Source of the DNA: Blautia luti
Lineage (GTDB): Bacteria > Bacillota > Clostridia > Lachnospirales > Lachnospiraceae
Length of the DNA stretch: 64,000 nt
NCBI RefSeq assembly: GCF_013304735.1
Contig: NZ_JAAITI010000002.1
Location: 124,001 to 188,000, forward strand
Direction: 5' to 3'
Made by a program: the position numbers and the translations under genes. This document shows positions 31,552 through 41,444 of this stretch, one piece after another. The notes under the pieces are model-generated. The model was not told the DNA's origin, searched no databases, and saw nothing but the letters and a program-made list of their open reading frames with translations. Positions within the stretch are counted from its first letter, which is position 1. Every line of letters starts with the position of its first letter.

Positions 31552-33126
31552 TTATTTCTCCAGTGTGTAGATCTTCGAATAATCATAATAAATCGTCTTT
31601 AACAGACATTCATCAAATCCGCCAAAATCCTTATTTACCGCATAGAATCCATTGGAATACGCGATCGGATAAATATACATATTATCGTTGATGGTATTCT
31701 GAATTTCTTTATATATGTCACTGCGCTCTGTCTCATCTGCTGTACTGTTTCCTTTTTCCCACAGTGCATCCAGATCCGTATCTTTGATTCTGGAGTAGTT
31801 GGAACGGCTGTCGGAAGAGCACATATCCGCATAAAGACTCGGTTCCTCACCTAAAGTATAAAAGCTTAATACCAGGTCATAATCTGTACATTCCGGATCC
31901 TTGGTTTTATTCTTGAATGTTGATTCGTCTGTCGGAACAAGATTTACCGTGATTCCCACATTTGCAAGTGCAGACTGTACATACAGGGCCTCACTCTCCA
32001 TAGTCTTGTCTGTGGAGATATACATCAGATTCAGAGAAAGAGATGTCTTTCCTGCTTCGGAAAGAAGCTGCTGTGCCTTGGCCGGATCATTGTCATAAGT
32101 ATTGTCCGGTTTTGCATAATAAAGGGTATCCGGTGTAAACAGGGAATCCGCCGGTTCTGCATAATCTTCGGAAATGAATGCAAACTGACAGAATTCCTCT
32201 TTATTCAGTGCGTATGCAATAGCCTGACGTACCTTTACATCCTGAAGATCTTCATTCAGCTCATTCATGAACATGGCATTAACACGTCCGGAATTGTAGG
32301 TATTGATATTTACGTTGTCGTATGCACTGACTGTATCGTAATCATCCGCGCTGATCAGACGTGCATCCAGATCACCGCTTGCAAGTGCCGCATTGGCGGA
32401 ACTGGAATCTTTAACGATCTTGAAAGTGATGGAATCCAGATTTACATCTTCATAATAATCATCGAATTTTGTTACTTTAAGGTACTCACCGGATTTGTAC
32501 TCCTCGAACTTAAACGGTCCGTTTCCTACCGGCTTATTGTTCAGATCGCTCTCTCCGATATTCTCCACACCTTCATAAATGTGTTTCGGAATACAGTAAA
32601 CCTGGCTTAAACCGCCAAGAAATCCTGCGGAAGAAGATCCAAGGGAAAGTTTTACAGTAAGATCATCAATTTTTTCTGCCTCTACTGCCTTATCATTCAC
32701 ATATCCGTAAGAAGAATATGGCACATTCTGTTTCTCATCTACCAGAACCTGCATGGTAAATACCACATCATCAGCAGTAAGCGGCTCACCGTCATGCCAT
32801 TTCAGTCCGTCCTTCAGCTTCAGAGTAAACTCGCTGGCATCCTCATTGGCTGTCACGCTCTCACAAAGTCCGTTTCCGTAATACATCTCTCCGTTCACTA
32901 TCTCAAAAAACGGGCTGTACAGTGCCTGCATCATATCAAAACTTGTCTGATCCACAACATACAGTGGATTGATATTCTGAGGATCTGTGGTTTCTGCAAT
33001 TGTAATATTACCGCCGGCAGCCTTGGCTCCTTCGGTGTTCTCTGCCGCAAATACTGCTGTTCCTGCCATAACAGTCGTTCCTGCTACTGCAGCTGCCAGA
33101 AGCGCTGCCAGTACTTTTTTTCTCAT
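31552..33126 (-). CDS. oppA: Oligopeptide-binding protein OppA-like (no lipobox)
   Basis: A 524-residue family 5 solute-binding protein that captures peptides outside the membrane and hands them to OppBCDF. The start at ATG 33126 (after GGAGGAACAAAGAG) gives a signal peptide (KVLAALLAAAVAGTTVMAG, cleavage near AVFAAEN). Conserved family segments include NINPLYVVDQTSFDMMQALY, FTLKLKDGLKWHDGEPLTADDVVFT and the KVRQAIAYALNKE region near residue 308. Unusually for a Gram-positive SBP, there is no Cys lipobox near the signal peptide cleavage site, so it may be held by another component or released. It is the first gene of the opp operon. Confidence 0.9.
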   Translation of the reverse strand: MRKKVLAALLAAAVAGTTVMAGTAVFAAENTEGAKAAGGNITIAETTDPQNINPLYVVDQTSFDMMQALYSPFFEIVNGEMYYGNGLCESVTANEDASEFTLKLKDGLKWHDGEPLTADDVVFTMQVLVDEKQNVPYSSYGYVNDKAVEAEKIDDLTVKLSLGSSSAGFLGGLSQVYCIPKHIYEGVENIGESDLNNKPVGNGPFKFEEYKSGEYLKVTKFDDYYEDVNLDSITFKIVKDSSSANAALASGDLDARLISADDYDTVSAYDNVNINTYNSGRVNAMFMNELNEDLQDVKVRQAIAYALNKEEFCQFAFISEDYAEPADSLFTPDTLYYAKPDNTYDNDPAKAQQLLSEAGKTSLSLNLMYISTDKTMESEALYVQSALANVGITVNLVPTDESTFKNKTKDPECTDYDLVLSFYTLGEEPSLYADMCSSDSRSNYSRIKDTDLDALWEKGNSTADETERSDIYKEIQNTINDNMYIYPIAYSNGFYAVNKDFGGFDECLLKTIYYDYSKIYTLEK

Positions 33127-33194
33127 CTCTTTGTTCCTCCTCTGGCTCAGCGGGTATTCCCGTTTTCCCACTGAGTTACTATGATATATGTACG

Positions 33195-33223
33195 ATGGTA
33201 CTATATCCTCATATTTTTGTCAA
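33195..33223 (-). promoter_or_regulatory. Sigma-A promoter of the opp operon
   Basis: On the complement TTGACA (33218-33223) and TACCAT (33195-33200) are separated by 17 bp and lie about 70 bp before the oppA start. Confidence 0.75.
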
Positions 33224-33304
33224 GCTTATCCTGAAATTCTATCCGGAATTTCCCTTTCGCACATAAAACCTTATCTTTTATTCTACCTACAGGGAGGATA
33301 GGCG

Positions 33305-34645
33305 TCAAGAAATATTTGTCATGGTTTTGATCCAGTGCCCGTAATGGCATTTCAGAAATGCGGGTACACACTTAAAAATCTGATCTGCGTTAAGGCAGCA
33401 CACCACGATGGCCGGTGATGCTTTGACCACAAATGCCATGAACATGGATAACGGGATCACAATCGCCCAGGTACTAATTAGATCCACCTTCATGGAATAG
33501 GCAATACTGCCACTTCCCCGAATAATGCCTCCATTGGTAGGCATCTGATAAGACATTCCCAACATCACCACGCTTAAGATAATAAGAAATGTATTCGCCA
33601 TTTCTCTGGTTTCCGGAGAAAGCTGGTAAAGGCTTAAGACCGGAATACGGATAAAGAAAAGCAGCACACCACAGATAATTCCCATGACTACAAAAAGTTT
33701 CTGAAGTTTTTTGGAATAGAGTTTTGCAAGCTTCAGATCTCCGGAACCTATGGTTTTTCCCATGGTAACCGATGCGGCGGAAGCAGCTCCCACAGCTGCG
33801 GATTTTACCATCAGAAACAGATTGGACGCTGCACTGTTGGCTGCAATGGCTGCTGCCGTCATGTGGCCCAGAATTGCTGTCTGAAGCGCTGTATTTACAC
33901 CCCAAAGTCCCTGGATCACAAGCAGAGGGCATACCACTTTATAATATTTCCGTCCGAACTTCCAATCTGCCTGCAGATAATCCTGGATACGGATACCGAT
34001 CCAGCTCTGTTTTTTAGAAATATAAGTGATCAGTACGCAGATCTCCGCAATACGGGCCGTCAGTGTTCCCACCGCTGCTCCTGCCGCACCCATCCTGGGC
34101 GCACCAAAATGTCCGTAAATCAGAATCCAGTTAATGCTGCAGTTAATTATCAGAGTCATGACAGAAAGCCCGAAAGCGATCCCCGCGATTTCCACACAGC
34201 GCAGCGTAGCCAGCAAAATCTGTGTCACTGCAAAGAAAAAGTAGGTAAAACGGATGATCGCAAGATAGGAAAGACCGGCTTCAATAATTGTCTGATCTGT
34301 TGTGAAAAGCCCCAGCAGCTGACGCGGAAAAAAGCTTGCCAGGATAAACAGAATGAGAGCAATAAAAATGCCTGTGCACATGGCCCAGGCACTGATCTTT
34401 CTCACCGGTTTTGTCTCTTTCTTTCCCCAGTACTGGCTTCCGAATATGACAAGTCCGTCTCCCAGCGCCATAAGTAGCTGCTGAAAGACGAACTGTACCT
34501 GATTTACAGTGGTTACTCCGGATAATGCAGTCTCGCTAAATGCGCCAAGCATAATATTGTCAGCAAGGTTGACACTTAACGTTACTACATTCTGCAAAAC
34601 CAGCATGGAGCATAATTTCAGAAAATTACGGTAAAAATTCTTCAT
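33305..34645 (-). CDS. MATE family efflux transporter
   Basis: A 446-residue membrane protein with about twelve helices and the MATE pattern: NIMLGAFSETALSGVTTVNQVQF near residue 30, paired halves, and the LGALRCVEIAG-like central segment. MATE carriers export cationic drugs or metabolites with Na+ or H+. The start ATG at 34643-34645 overlaps the groES stop (ATGA), so it is translated with groES and should be induced with it through the CIRCE element. The substrate is not evident. See findings for this unusual pairing. Confidence 0.9.
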   Translation of the reverse strand: MKNFYRNFLKLCSMLVLQNVVTLSVNLADNIMLGAFSETALSGVTTVNQVQFVFQQLLMALGDGLVIFGSQYWGKKETKPVRKISAWAMCTGIFIALILFILASFFPRQLLGLFTTDQTIIEAGLSYLAIIRFTYFFFAVTQILLATLRCVEIAGIAFGLSVMTLIINCSINWILIYGHFGAPRMGAAGAAVGTLTARIAEICVLITYISKKQSWIGIRIQDYLQADWKFGRKYYKVVCPLLVIQGLWGVNTALQTAILGHMTAAAIAANSAASNLFLMVKSAAVGAASAASVTMGKTIGSGDLKLAKLYSKKLQKLFVVMGIICGVLLFFIRIPVLSLYQLSPETREMANTFLIILSVVMLGMSYQMPTNGGIIRGSGSIAYSMKVDLISTWAIVIPLSMFMAFVVKASPAIVVCCLNADQIFKCVPAFLKCHYGHWIKTMTNIS

Positions 34646-34932
34646 CAGTCTTTTACAATGGCAATAATATCATCCGCATTGATAACCAGATATTTCTCAC
34701 CTTCGTATTTGATCTCAGTTCCTGTGTATTTTCCGTAGATTACACGGTCACCAGGTTTTACCTGTACCGGTACTTCTTTTCCGTCTACAATCTTACCGGA
34801 ACCAACAGCAATAACTTCTGCCTGCTGTGTCTTTTCCTTGGAGCTGTCCGGAAGAACGATACCGGATGCTGTCTTATCCTCTGTCTCAAAATATTTCACG
34901 ATCACTCTGTCTGCAACTGGTTTTAATGCCAT
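34645..34932 (-). CDS. groES: Co-chaperonin GroES
   Basis: A full-length 95-residue GroES: LKPVADRVIVKY at the start, mobile loop KTASGIVLPDSSKEK that should touch GroEL, and the C-terminal YLVINADDIIAIV. It caps the GroEL chamber during ATP-driven folding. No groEL follows; the next gene is a MATE transporter overlapping its stop. Control is by the CIRCE element 25 bp upstream of the start and the promoter at 34994-35021. A groEL elsewhere in the genome is expected. Confidence 0.96.
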   Translation of the reverse strand: MALKPVADRVIVKYFETEDKTASGIVLPDSSKEKTQQAEVIAVGSGKIVDGKEVPVQVKPGDRVIYGKYTGTEIKYEGEKYLVINADDIIAIVKD

Positions 34933-34957
34933 GTTTATTTCCTTCTTTCTGTATTTA

Positions 34958-34984
34958 TTAGCACTCTTTTCTTATGAGTGCTAC
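34958..34984 (-). promoter_or_regulatory. CIRCE element (HrcA operator)
   Basis: TTAGCACTC (34958-34966), nine bases, GAGTGCTAC (34976-34984). This is the CIRCE consensus TTAGCACTC-N9-GAGTGCTAA with one mismatch. It lies between the groES promoter and start, where HrcA represses until heat or unfolded protein releases it. Confidence 0.93.
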
Positions 34985-34993
34985 TCTTTTCTT

Positions 34994-35021
34994 ATCATAC
35001 TACAAATCTGGAAATTGTCAA
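34994..35021 (-). promoter_or_regulatory. Sigma-A promoter of groES-MATE
   Basis: On the complement a perfect TTGACA (35016-35021), 16 bp, and TATGAT (34994-34999), immediately upstream of the CIRCE element. Confidence 0.8.
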
Positions 35022-35078
35022 GATATTTGCAGGAATCCGCCTGACTCTCTCTGCTGTTATCCGGCAGAATTCCGGTCA

Positions 35079-38078
35079 TTATTCTTCCTCGCTGACTTCG
35101 ATTGCTTCTGTCTCATAAATAAATTTTACACTTCCATCCATATCCTCTGCACGCTGTGTGAAACTGTCATAAGAAACCGCCTCCGATTTCAGTGCACGGA
35201 AACGGTCTATCACATTTTTCAGATCTTTGTTTACTGCATCGTCCAGTTTTTTCACACCTTCTTTATAGAACTTTTTCTGACCGTCACTTAATGTCTTTGC
35301 GCCATCTGCAAGTTTGCTGATTCCCTCCTGCACCTGTCCGCTGGCCTCTTTCAGTTTATCCGCTCCGCTCTGCAGAGTTCCTACGCCAGATGCAAGAGCG
35401 GAAGTTCCGCTTTTTAAAGTCTGCGTTCCGGACGCAAGGGTGCTACTTCCTGCAAAGAGCTGTCCTGCCCCCTGTTCCAGCTGACTACCCGAAGAAACCA
35501 GCTGATCCGCTCCATTGTTAAGTGCACTGCTGTTTGCGGAAATCGTCTGAATGCCTTTTTTAAGCTGTGTAATTGCCTCCTGTATCTGGCTGCTTCCCTC
35601 GGTCAGTGTCTTTCCTGCTTTTTTCAGAGATTTTGCACCTTTTAACAGTGCACTGGCATTGGCATTCTTTTTTCCCTGAAGGTCTGTAATTCCGGAATTC
35701 ACAGCACTTCCCATAGCATTCAGATCCTCGGAATTTTTCTGAAACTGCTCATTTGCATTGGTCAGATTCTGCTGATAACCGGACTGAAGTGTTTCATTTG
35801 CACTGGAAAGAGCATCTGCCGTATCCTTTAATTTATTGATCTCTGACTGAATTTCCGGAATCTGTTCACTTAAGCTACCAAAAGCATCGTCCATATTCCG
35901 GGCCGTGTCTGATAATTGTCTGCCGGTATCAGAAAGTGTATTTCCTGTATTTTTCAGATCCTGATCCTTTTCTGTCAGATTCTTCACATCTTCTTCCAGC
36001 TCACTGACTGCTTTCTGAAGATCTGACAATGCACTTCCCGCAGAAGCAGATGTGTGATTCAGCGCAGTGAGATTTTCTACTGCGGACATTGCTTTCTGTT
36101 TTGCACCATCGGCTTCTGATGCCGAACTGCGTAAAGCTTCTGCCGCGTTTTTCAACGCTGAAGTATCCGCCATCTGTCCGTTTGCAGAAGAAGTATCTAT
36201 TCCATCGGCCGCGCTTCTGGCTGCTGAGATAGCGCCAAGGGCTTCCTGAACTGCCGCTGCGGTTCCTTCATCCATGGTACTGTAATCAATTCCCGAAAGT
36301 GCATTTTCTGCTGCTGAAAGATTATTTTTCACACCGGAAAGGCCTTCTTCAATTGCAGTCATATCTGTCGTTGTTTCTCCGGCATTGTCTGCCCAGTTTT
36401 CTATGATATCCGCCTGTGCATTCATGGTATCTGCATTATTTTTCAGAGTATCTGCCGCTTCCTGAACGTCGGATGTTATCTCTTCTGTACTTTCTGTATC
36501 TGTTGTCTTTGCGATCTGTTCCCGAAGTGCTGTAATCTTCTCTCCAAGCTGTTCTACACCGGCCACATATTCCTGCATCTGTACATTATAAGCGGAAACT
36601 TTTCCGGCATATTCTTCCATATTTCCGGAAAAATCGTTCAAAGTATCACTGTCCAGAGAATCTGCCATTGCTTTCATTTTTTCCACAGCCGTCTTTGCAC
36701 TTTTTACTGTCTCATCTGTCTGCGGAATTACGGTACCCATACCGGAAAGCAGTGTCTGTATAACGTTTAAATATTTAAGCATTCCTCCGGTAAGTGCATC
36801 ACTTCCCTCTATGTATTTCTTCATATAACCGGTCAGTGTGGAAGCACCGTTTACATATGCCATTGTTCCGTCTGACAGACTGCTTCCACCGGAAACATAA
36901 CTGTCGACCCCTTCTGTATAGGAATTGACTCCGTTTGCAACTTTATCCATACTGTCGCTGACAGTATCGACTCCGCCGGTGTACTGCTTCAGTCCTGTCG
37001 CAAGAGTTCCGGTTCCCGCAGTATAAGCGGAAATTCCCTGTGCCAGCTGCGACGCGCCTTCGCTGAGAGCAAAAGCACCGGTACTTAAAGTTCCCACTCC
37101 GTCATCCAGTTTCCCAGCCCCTGATTCCAGTGCGGAAACACCGGTACTTAATGCGGCAATTCCCTCATCAAATTCTTTATATTTTTCATCAAGGGTGTTC
37201 ACACCTTCTGAAAGTGATTTTGTTCCTTTTACCAGTTTTGACGCTGCTTTTGTCATCTTCTTTATGGAATCCTGCAGATCATCCACACTGTCCAGATCAT
37301 CCAGATCAACTTCATCCAGCACATCTGTCATTGCCACTGTAAAAGAAGAACTCATTTCACAGTCTGTCACATCTGCTTCCACAGTAAAATCTTCCGGAAT
37401 GCTGAGATCCTTTTCCACATCTTCCGTAAGATCCAGGCTTTCCTTTAATCCGGGCATTGCAATTCCAAGTACAATATTTCTGGAATCATCTTCCACTACT
37501 TTGCCATTATCAACCGTTACATTGGAAAAATTATCTGTAGACAGAATCATCCCTGTAATCATCATAAAAGGAGAATATAATTTTTCTGTTTTTCCATTAA
37601 TTTTTTTTGTGGTAACTGCACGGTTTTCATAGGTTACATGAATTTTCAGATGACCGGTTTTTCCTGCAAGATCTTCCGGTTTTATTTCTTTACCGTCCAG
37701 TTCATAGGTAAAAGTAACGGTTACAGGAAGCTCCTTATCTGTTTTTCCTTCATAATGGATATCCCTGCCATCGGTTTCCCAGGTAATATTTTTTCCATCC
37801 TGAGTAAATTCCTCGTCCCCTTTTGTATTCTTGATTTCACTTAATTCTGAAACATCCGCAAGCGTGGAGCCAGATGCTGCCTTTACATTTTTCAGCCACT
37901 CTGAAACTGTAACTTCTTTTACAGTTCCATCTGCTTCTGTATTTACATATACCGTTTCTTCCCTGCTGATCTTGTTATTATCCGTCTGTTCTGTAGCACC
38001 TGCAATTGTACCGGCCCCCAGGAGTACAGACATCCCTGCCGCCAGTGCAGCAGCTGATTTTCGTTTTCTGTTTTTCAT
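35079..38078 (-). CDS. Large secreted protein with Leu/Gly heptad repeats (YhgE-like)
   Basis: A 999-residue exported protein. After a signal peptide (SAAALAAGMSVLLGAGTIA) comes a region of about 250 residues with beta character (PVTVTFTYELDGKEIKP), then long runs of heptads with Leu and Gly at set positions (for example LSTGVSALESGAGKLDDG near residue 320 and LASGTQTLKSGTSALASG near 900), separated by coiled-coil rich stretches (about 450-830). This x-x-x-Leu-x-x-Gly repeat type occurs in YhgE/Pip-like proteins, which often have membrane partners. No C-terminal anchor is seen, and the membrane domain those proteins carry is missing. It could form a fibre or tube at the cell surface. Function unknown. 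Confidence 0.72.
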   Translation of the reverse strand: MKNRKRKSAAALAAGMSVLLGAGTIAGATEQTDNNKISREETVYVNTEADGTVKEVTVSEWLKNVKAASGSTLADVSELSEIKNTKGDEEFTQDGKNITWETDGRDIHYEGKTDKELPVTVTFTYELDGKEIKPEDLAGKTGHLKIHVTYENRAVTTKKINGKTEKLYSPFMMITGMILSTDNFSNVTVDNGKVVEDDSRNIVLGIAMPGLKESLDLTEDVEKDLSIPEDFTVEADVTDCEMSSSFTVAMTDVLDEVDLDDLDSVDDLQDSIKKMTKAASKLVKGTKSLSEGVNTLDEKYKEFDEGIAALSTGVSALESGAGKLDDGVGTLSTGAFALSEGASQLAQGISAYTAGTGTLATGLKQYTGGVDTVSDSMDKVANGVNSYTEGVDSYVSGGSSLSDGTMAYVNGASTLTGYMKKYIEGSDALTGGMLKYLNVIQTLLSGMGTVIPQTDETVKSAKTAVEKMKAMADSLDSDTLNDFSGNMEEYAGKVSAYNVQMQEYVAGVEQLGEKITALREQIAKTTDTESTEEITSDVQEAADTLKNNADTMNAQADIIENWADNAGETTTDMTAIEEGLSGVKNNLSAAENALSGIDYSTMDEGTAAAVQEALGAISAARSAADGIDTSSANGQMADTSALKNAAEALRSSASEADGAKQKAMSAVENLTALNHTSASAGSALSDLQKAVSELEEDVKNLTEKDQDLKNTGNTLSDTGRQLSDTARNMDDAFGSLSEQIPEIQSEINKLKDTADALSSANETLQSGYQQNLTNANEQFQKNSEDLNAMGSAVNSGITDLQGKKNANASALLKGAKSLKKAGKTLTEGSSQIQEAITQLKKGIQTISANSSALNNGADQLVSSGSQLEQGAGQLFAGSSTLASGTQTLKSGTSALASGVGTLQSGADKLKEASGQVQEGISKLADGAKTLSDGQKKFYKEGVKKLDDAVNKDLKNVIDRFRALKSEAVSYDSFTQRAEDMDGSVKFIYETEAIEVSEEE

Positions 38079-38123
38079 ACCAGATAACTCCCTCTGCTAT
38101 AATTGTTATATCTCTATAACTTT

Positions 38124-38152
38124 GTTATACAATAATGAGTTAGTCTCGTCAA
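38124..38152 (-). promoter_or_regulatory. Sigma-A promoter of the heptad-repeat gene with TATAAC repeats
   Basis: On the complement TTGACG (38147-38152), 17 bp, TATAAC (38124-38129). The -10 region and the bases after it contain three TATA(A/G)-type repeats (TATAAC, TATAGA, TATAAC), which could be a regulator site. Confidence 0.65.
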
Positions 38153-38239
38153 TCTTTTTTGCAAATTTTTACTTATTCGGTAAAATTTCTCATGCAGTAC
38201 AGATTCTTCATCCATATTGCGAAATTTCCCACACATAAA

Positions 38240-38285
38240 AAGCCTTCCACTGTTACTTAAAAGTAATGGTGAAAGGCTTCCTTTT
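38240..38285. terminator. Bidirectional terminator after rlmH
   Basis: AAGCCTTCCACTGTTACTT (38240-38258) pairs with AAGTAATGGTGAAAGGCTT (38261-38279) with few mismatches, with A and T runs on both sides. Confidence 0.75.
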
Positions 38286-38290
38286 TAATT

Positions 38291-38770
38291 TTATTTATGA
38301 TAAGGTTCTCCACTTATGATCCGGTAACTCCGGTAAATCTGTTCCAGCAGAATCACCCTCATCAGCTGATGAGGAAATGTCATTTTTGAAAAGCTAAGTC
38401 CATAATCGGATCTTTTCAGCACCTCTTTTCCAAGTCCAATGGAACCTCCAATTACAAACTGGATATAGCTGGTTCCCCGGATGCCAAGAGTATTGATTTT
38501 CTCTGCAAATTTCTCAGATGTCAGCTGTTCTCCTGCAATTTCCAGTGTAATTACAAAAGCATCGTCCCGGATATATTTCAAAAGGCGCTCACCCTCTTTA
38601 TTTCTGATTGCCTCTTCTACCGTTTCGCTGGCATTATCCGGTGTTTTTTCATCAGATACTTCTATAATCTCCAGTTTGCAATAACGGCTTAAACGTTTGG
38701 AATACTCTGCAATGGCATCTCGTAAATATTTCTCTTTTATTTTTCCTACTGTCAGAACGCTTATTTTCAT
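38291..38770 (-). CDS. rlmH: 23S rRNA pseudouridine-1915 N3-methyltransferase RlmH
   Basis: A 159-residue SPOUT methyltransferase that methylates the pseudouridine at position 1915 (E. coli numbering) of 23S rRNA in assembled ribosomes using SAM. It contains the knot-forming [20 protein letters not shown] (the GG loop near residue 106) and ends in [17 protein letters not shown], which carries the active-site RxYRIxxGxxYHK motif. Its ATG at 38770 overlaps the ftsK stop as ATGA. It is a housekeeping gene and its length is standard. Confidence 0.96.
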   Translation of the reverse strand: MKISVLTVGKIKEKYLRDAIAEYSKRLSRYCKLEIIEVSDEKTPDNASETVEEAIRNKEGERLLKYIRDDAFVITLEIAGEQLTSEKFAEKINTLGIRGTSYIQFVIGGSIGLGKEVLKRSDYGLSFSKMTFPHQLMRVILLEQIYRSYRIISGEPYHK

Positions 38771-41421
38771 CCGCCATTCTCCTCCAGATAATTCTCAAAT
38801 TCTTCCGCAGACATCAGAACTTTCCTTGGTTTGGTTCCTTCCTCCGGACCTACGACTCCTGCATCGCAGAGCTGATCCATGATTCTGGCCGCACGGTTGA
38901 AACCGATTTTAAACATACGCTGAAGCATGCCAATGGAGGCCTTCTCTTTCTCAATAATAAATTTGCCGGCTTCTGTAAAATATACGTCTCTGTCACCGCC
39001 ACCTGCTCCTCCGGGAACCGTGGCAGTATTTACCTGCTTCTCAATGGCGGTATCATAAACCGCTCCCTGATTTTTGTCGGAAACATATTCCACAACAGCG
39101 CTGACTTCCTCGTCAGACACAAAGGCGCCCTGAAGTCTGGCAGGTTTCTGATATCCCTGTGGATAAAACAGCATATCACCTTTTCCGAGAAGTTTTTCTG
39201 CGCCGTTCATGTCAAGAATTGTTCTGGAATCCACACCGGAAGATACGGAAAATGCAATTCTGGACGGCATATTTGCCTTAATCAGTCCTGTAATAACATT
39301 AACCGAAGGTCTCTGTGTGGCAATAATCAGATGAATGCCGGCTGCACGTGCAAGCTGGGCCAGACGGCAGATGGCATCTTCCACTTCGCCCGGCGCTACC
39401 ATCATAAGATCCGCAAGCTCGTCTACAATAATTACGATCTGTGGCATCTTTTCGGGTGCTTTTTCCCCTTCCGGTACACGCATATTCGCAACTTTTTTAT
39501 TATATTCTCCAAGGTTACGTACACCATACTCCGCAAAAGCATTATAACGGCTTGTCATCTCTGAAACCGCCCAGTTCAGTGCTCCGGCCGCTTTTTTCGG
39601 ATCTGTAACTACCGGAATAAACAGATGTGGAATTCCATTATATACACTTAATTCAACAACTTTCGGGTCAATCATAATCAGACGAACTTCATCTGGTGTT
39701 GCCTTATAAAGAATACTGATAATCAAAGTATTGATGCATACCGATTTACCGGAACCGGTAGCTCCTGCGATCAGAAGATGCGGCATCTTTGCAATATCTG
39801 CCACAACCGGTTTCCCTGCAATATCTTTACCTGCCGCAAAAGAAAGCTTTGACTTGGCATTTTTGAACTCCTCAGACTGCAGAAGATCTCGAAGCATAAC
39901 CGGACTGTTTTCTTTATTTGGAACTTCAATTCCCACAGCAGCTTTTCCGGGAATCGGTGCCTCAATACGAATATCCGGTGTTGCAAGATTCAGTTTAATA
40001 TCATCCGAAAGACCTACAATCTTGCTGACTTTAACACCCATCTCCGGCTGCAGCTCATAACGGGTTACTGTCGGGCCGCAACTGACATTGGTAATCGTTA
40101 CATTTACGCCAAAATTGTGCAGTGTTTCCTGCAGCTTCTGAGCTGTTTTTCTTAAGTGTGCATCAGAATCTCCCTGAGATCTGCCATCACCTCGCTTCAG
40201 AAGTTTCAGTGGAGGATACTGATATGGTTTTTTCTCTGCAACTTCCTTCTGACTGATCTCATGCTGAATATTTTTGATCCCATGTTCAATTTCTTTCTGT
40301 GAAGATTTGGGGTTATTTGTGGAAGCTTTTTTTTCTGTTTCCAGAACCGGAGACATTTCCGGAACCGCAACATCTTCATAACCGTCATACTCATCTTCTG
40401 AGACTTCCTGGATATCTTTTTCAAAATCTGGTTCTTCCACTTCTTCAGTCACTGTCTGCGGCTGAGATCTGTGAATCTGAAATTCCATGTTCTCATGGGA
40501 AGCCGGCCGGATTTCCTCCTGTCCCTCTGTTTCCTCTGCTTCTGGCAAATCTGTATCCGATGGAAGCGCAGCCTTCTCCTCATCCAGAAAAGAAGGCAGA
40601 TTAAATTCCCCTTTTCGGTTGGCTTTTACAGCTGCCTGTCTTTTATTTTCTTCTTTTTTTGATTTTCCTTTACGTTTTCTGGATGTTTTCTTGGTGGTTT
40701 CTTCCGCAAACGCCAATTCTTCCTCTTCCAATTCCTCTTCCAGCTGACGGATCTTTTCTGCTCTTCTCTCAGCACGGATTTTCCTTCGGAGTTCTTTTTG
40801 CTTTTCTCTGTCCGGCTGTGCCTCCAGATATGCCTCTCTTCCCTCCCGGGCAGCATCTGCAAACAGATCCAGAATTTTATTCATAAACCCGAAAAAAGAT
40901 CTCTGCGTAATAATAATCATGGAAACCATCAGTACCAGTACAATGATCACCACGCCTCCAACTGTACCAAATGCGGAAGCTGTGGAAATACATACTGCAC
41001 CTCCAATCACGCCTCCTCCTGTATGATACTCCGAACTGAGTGCATAATAATCCGCAAAAGTTGTACTTGGTGTGTAACCTTCTGTAAGAAGCTGTAAAAG
41101 TCCGCATAAAAAGGCAAAAAACACAATTCCGGCAAAAATCTTCTTATAAGCAAGACGGTTCTTATTATTGACAATCAGAAACGTAACTCCCCCAAACAAA
41201 ACTACTGGAAACAGATATGCACACAATCCCATGATTCCAAAACAGATGCTGCTGATGGCATTTCCTACGATACCACCCATGCCAAACGCACTGATCATCA
41301 GAATCAGGCAGGCTGCAAACATAACCAGAATCAGTATTTCTGTCTGAAATCGGTTTCCAGCGCTCTGCTGTTTTGTCGCAGTTTTCCCTTTTCTTTTTTT
41401 TGTTGTTTTTGAAGCTGCCAT
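38767..41421 (-). CDS. ftsK: FtsK/SpoIIIE family DNA translocase
   Basis: An 884-residue DNA motor that pumps chromosomes through the closing septum; the SpoIIIE form moves DNA into the forespore. Hydrophobic helices occupy about residues 25-170 ([20 protein letters not shown] and others), followed by a charged linker (about 185-395), the RecA-like motor with Walker [16 protein letters not shown] near 553 and Walker [14 protein letters not shown] near 660, and a C-terminal gamma winged-helix ([20 protein letters not shown] near 833) that reads polar DNA repeats. ATG 41421 follows GGAGGGAGTCTGACA; the frame continues nine codons earlier. FtsK versus SpoIIIE role cannot be decided here. Confidence 0.94.
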   Translation of the reverse strand: MAASKTTKKRKGKTATKQQSAGNRFQTEILILVMFAACLILMISAFGMGGIVGNAISSICFGIMGLCAYLFPVVLFGGVTFLIVNNKNRLAYKKIFAGIVFFAFLCGLLQLLTEGYTPSTTFADYYALSSEYHTGGGVIGGAVCISTASAFGTVGGVVIIVLVLMVSMIIITQRSFFGFMNKILDLFADAAREGREAYLEAQPDREKQKELRRKIRAERRAEKIRQLEEELEEEELAFAEETTKKTSRKRKGKSKKEENKRQAAVKANRKGEFNLPSFLDEEKAALPSDTDLPEAEETEGQEEIRPASHENMEFQIHRSQPQTVTEEVEEPDFEKDIQEVSEDEYDGYEDVAVPEMSPVLETEKKASTNNPKSSQKEIEHGIKNIQHEISQKEVAEKKPYQYPPLKLLKRGDGRSQGDSDAHLRKTAQKLQETLHNFGVNVTITNVSCGPTVTRYELQPEMGVKVSKIVGLSDDIKLNLATPDIRIEAPIPGKAAVGIEVPNKENSPVMLRDLLQSEEFKNAKSKLSFAAGKDIAGKPVVADIAKMPHLLIAGATGSGKSVCINTLIISILYKATPDEVRLIMIDPKVVELSVYNGIPHLFIPVVTDPKKAAGALNWAVSEMTSRYNAFAEYGVRNLGEYNKKVANMRVPEGEKAPEKMPQIVIIVDELADLMMVAPGEVEDAICRLAQLARAAGIHLIIATQRPSVNVITGLIKANMPSRIAFSVSSGVDSRTILDMNGAEKLLGKGDMLFYPQGYQKPARLQGAFVSDEEVSAVVEYVSDKNQGAVYDTAIEKQVNTATVPGGAGGGDRDVYFTEAGKFIIEKEKASIGMLQRMFKIGFNRAARIMDQLCDAGVVGPEEGTKPRKVLMSAEEFENYLEENGG

Positions 41422-41444
41422 TGTCAGACTCCCTCCAGTTGATA

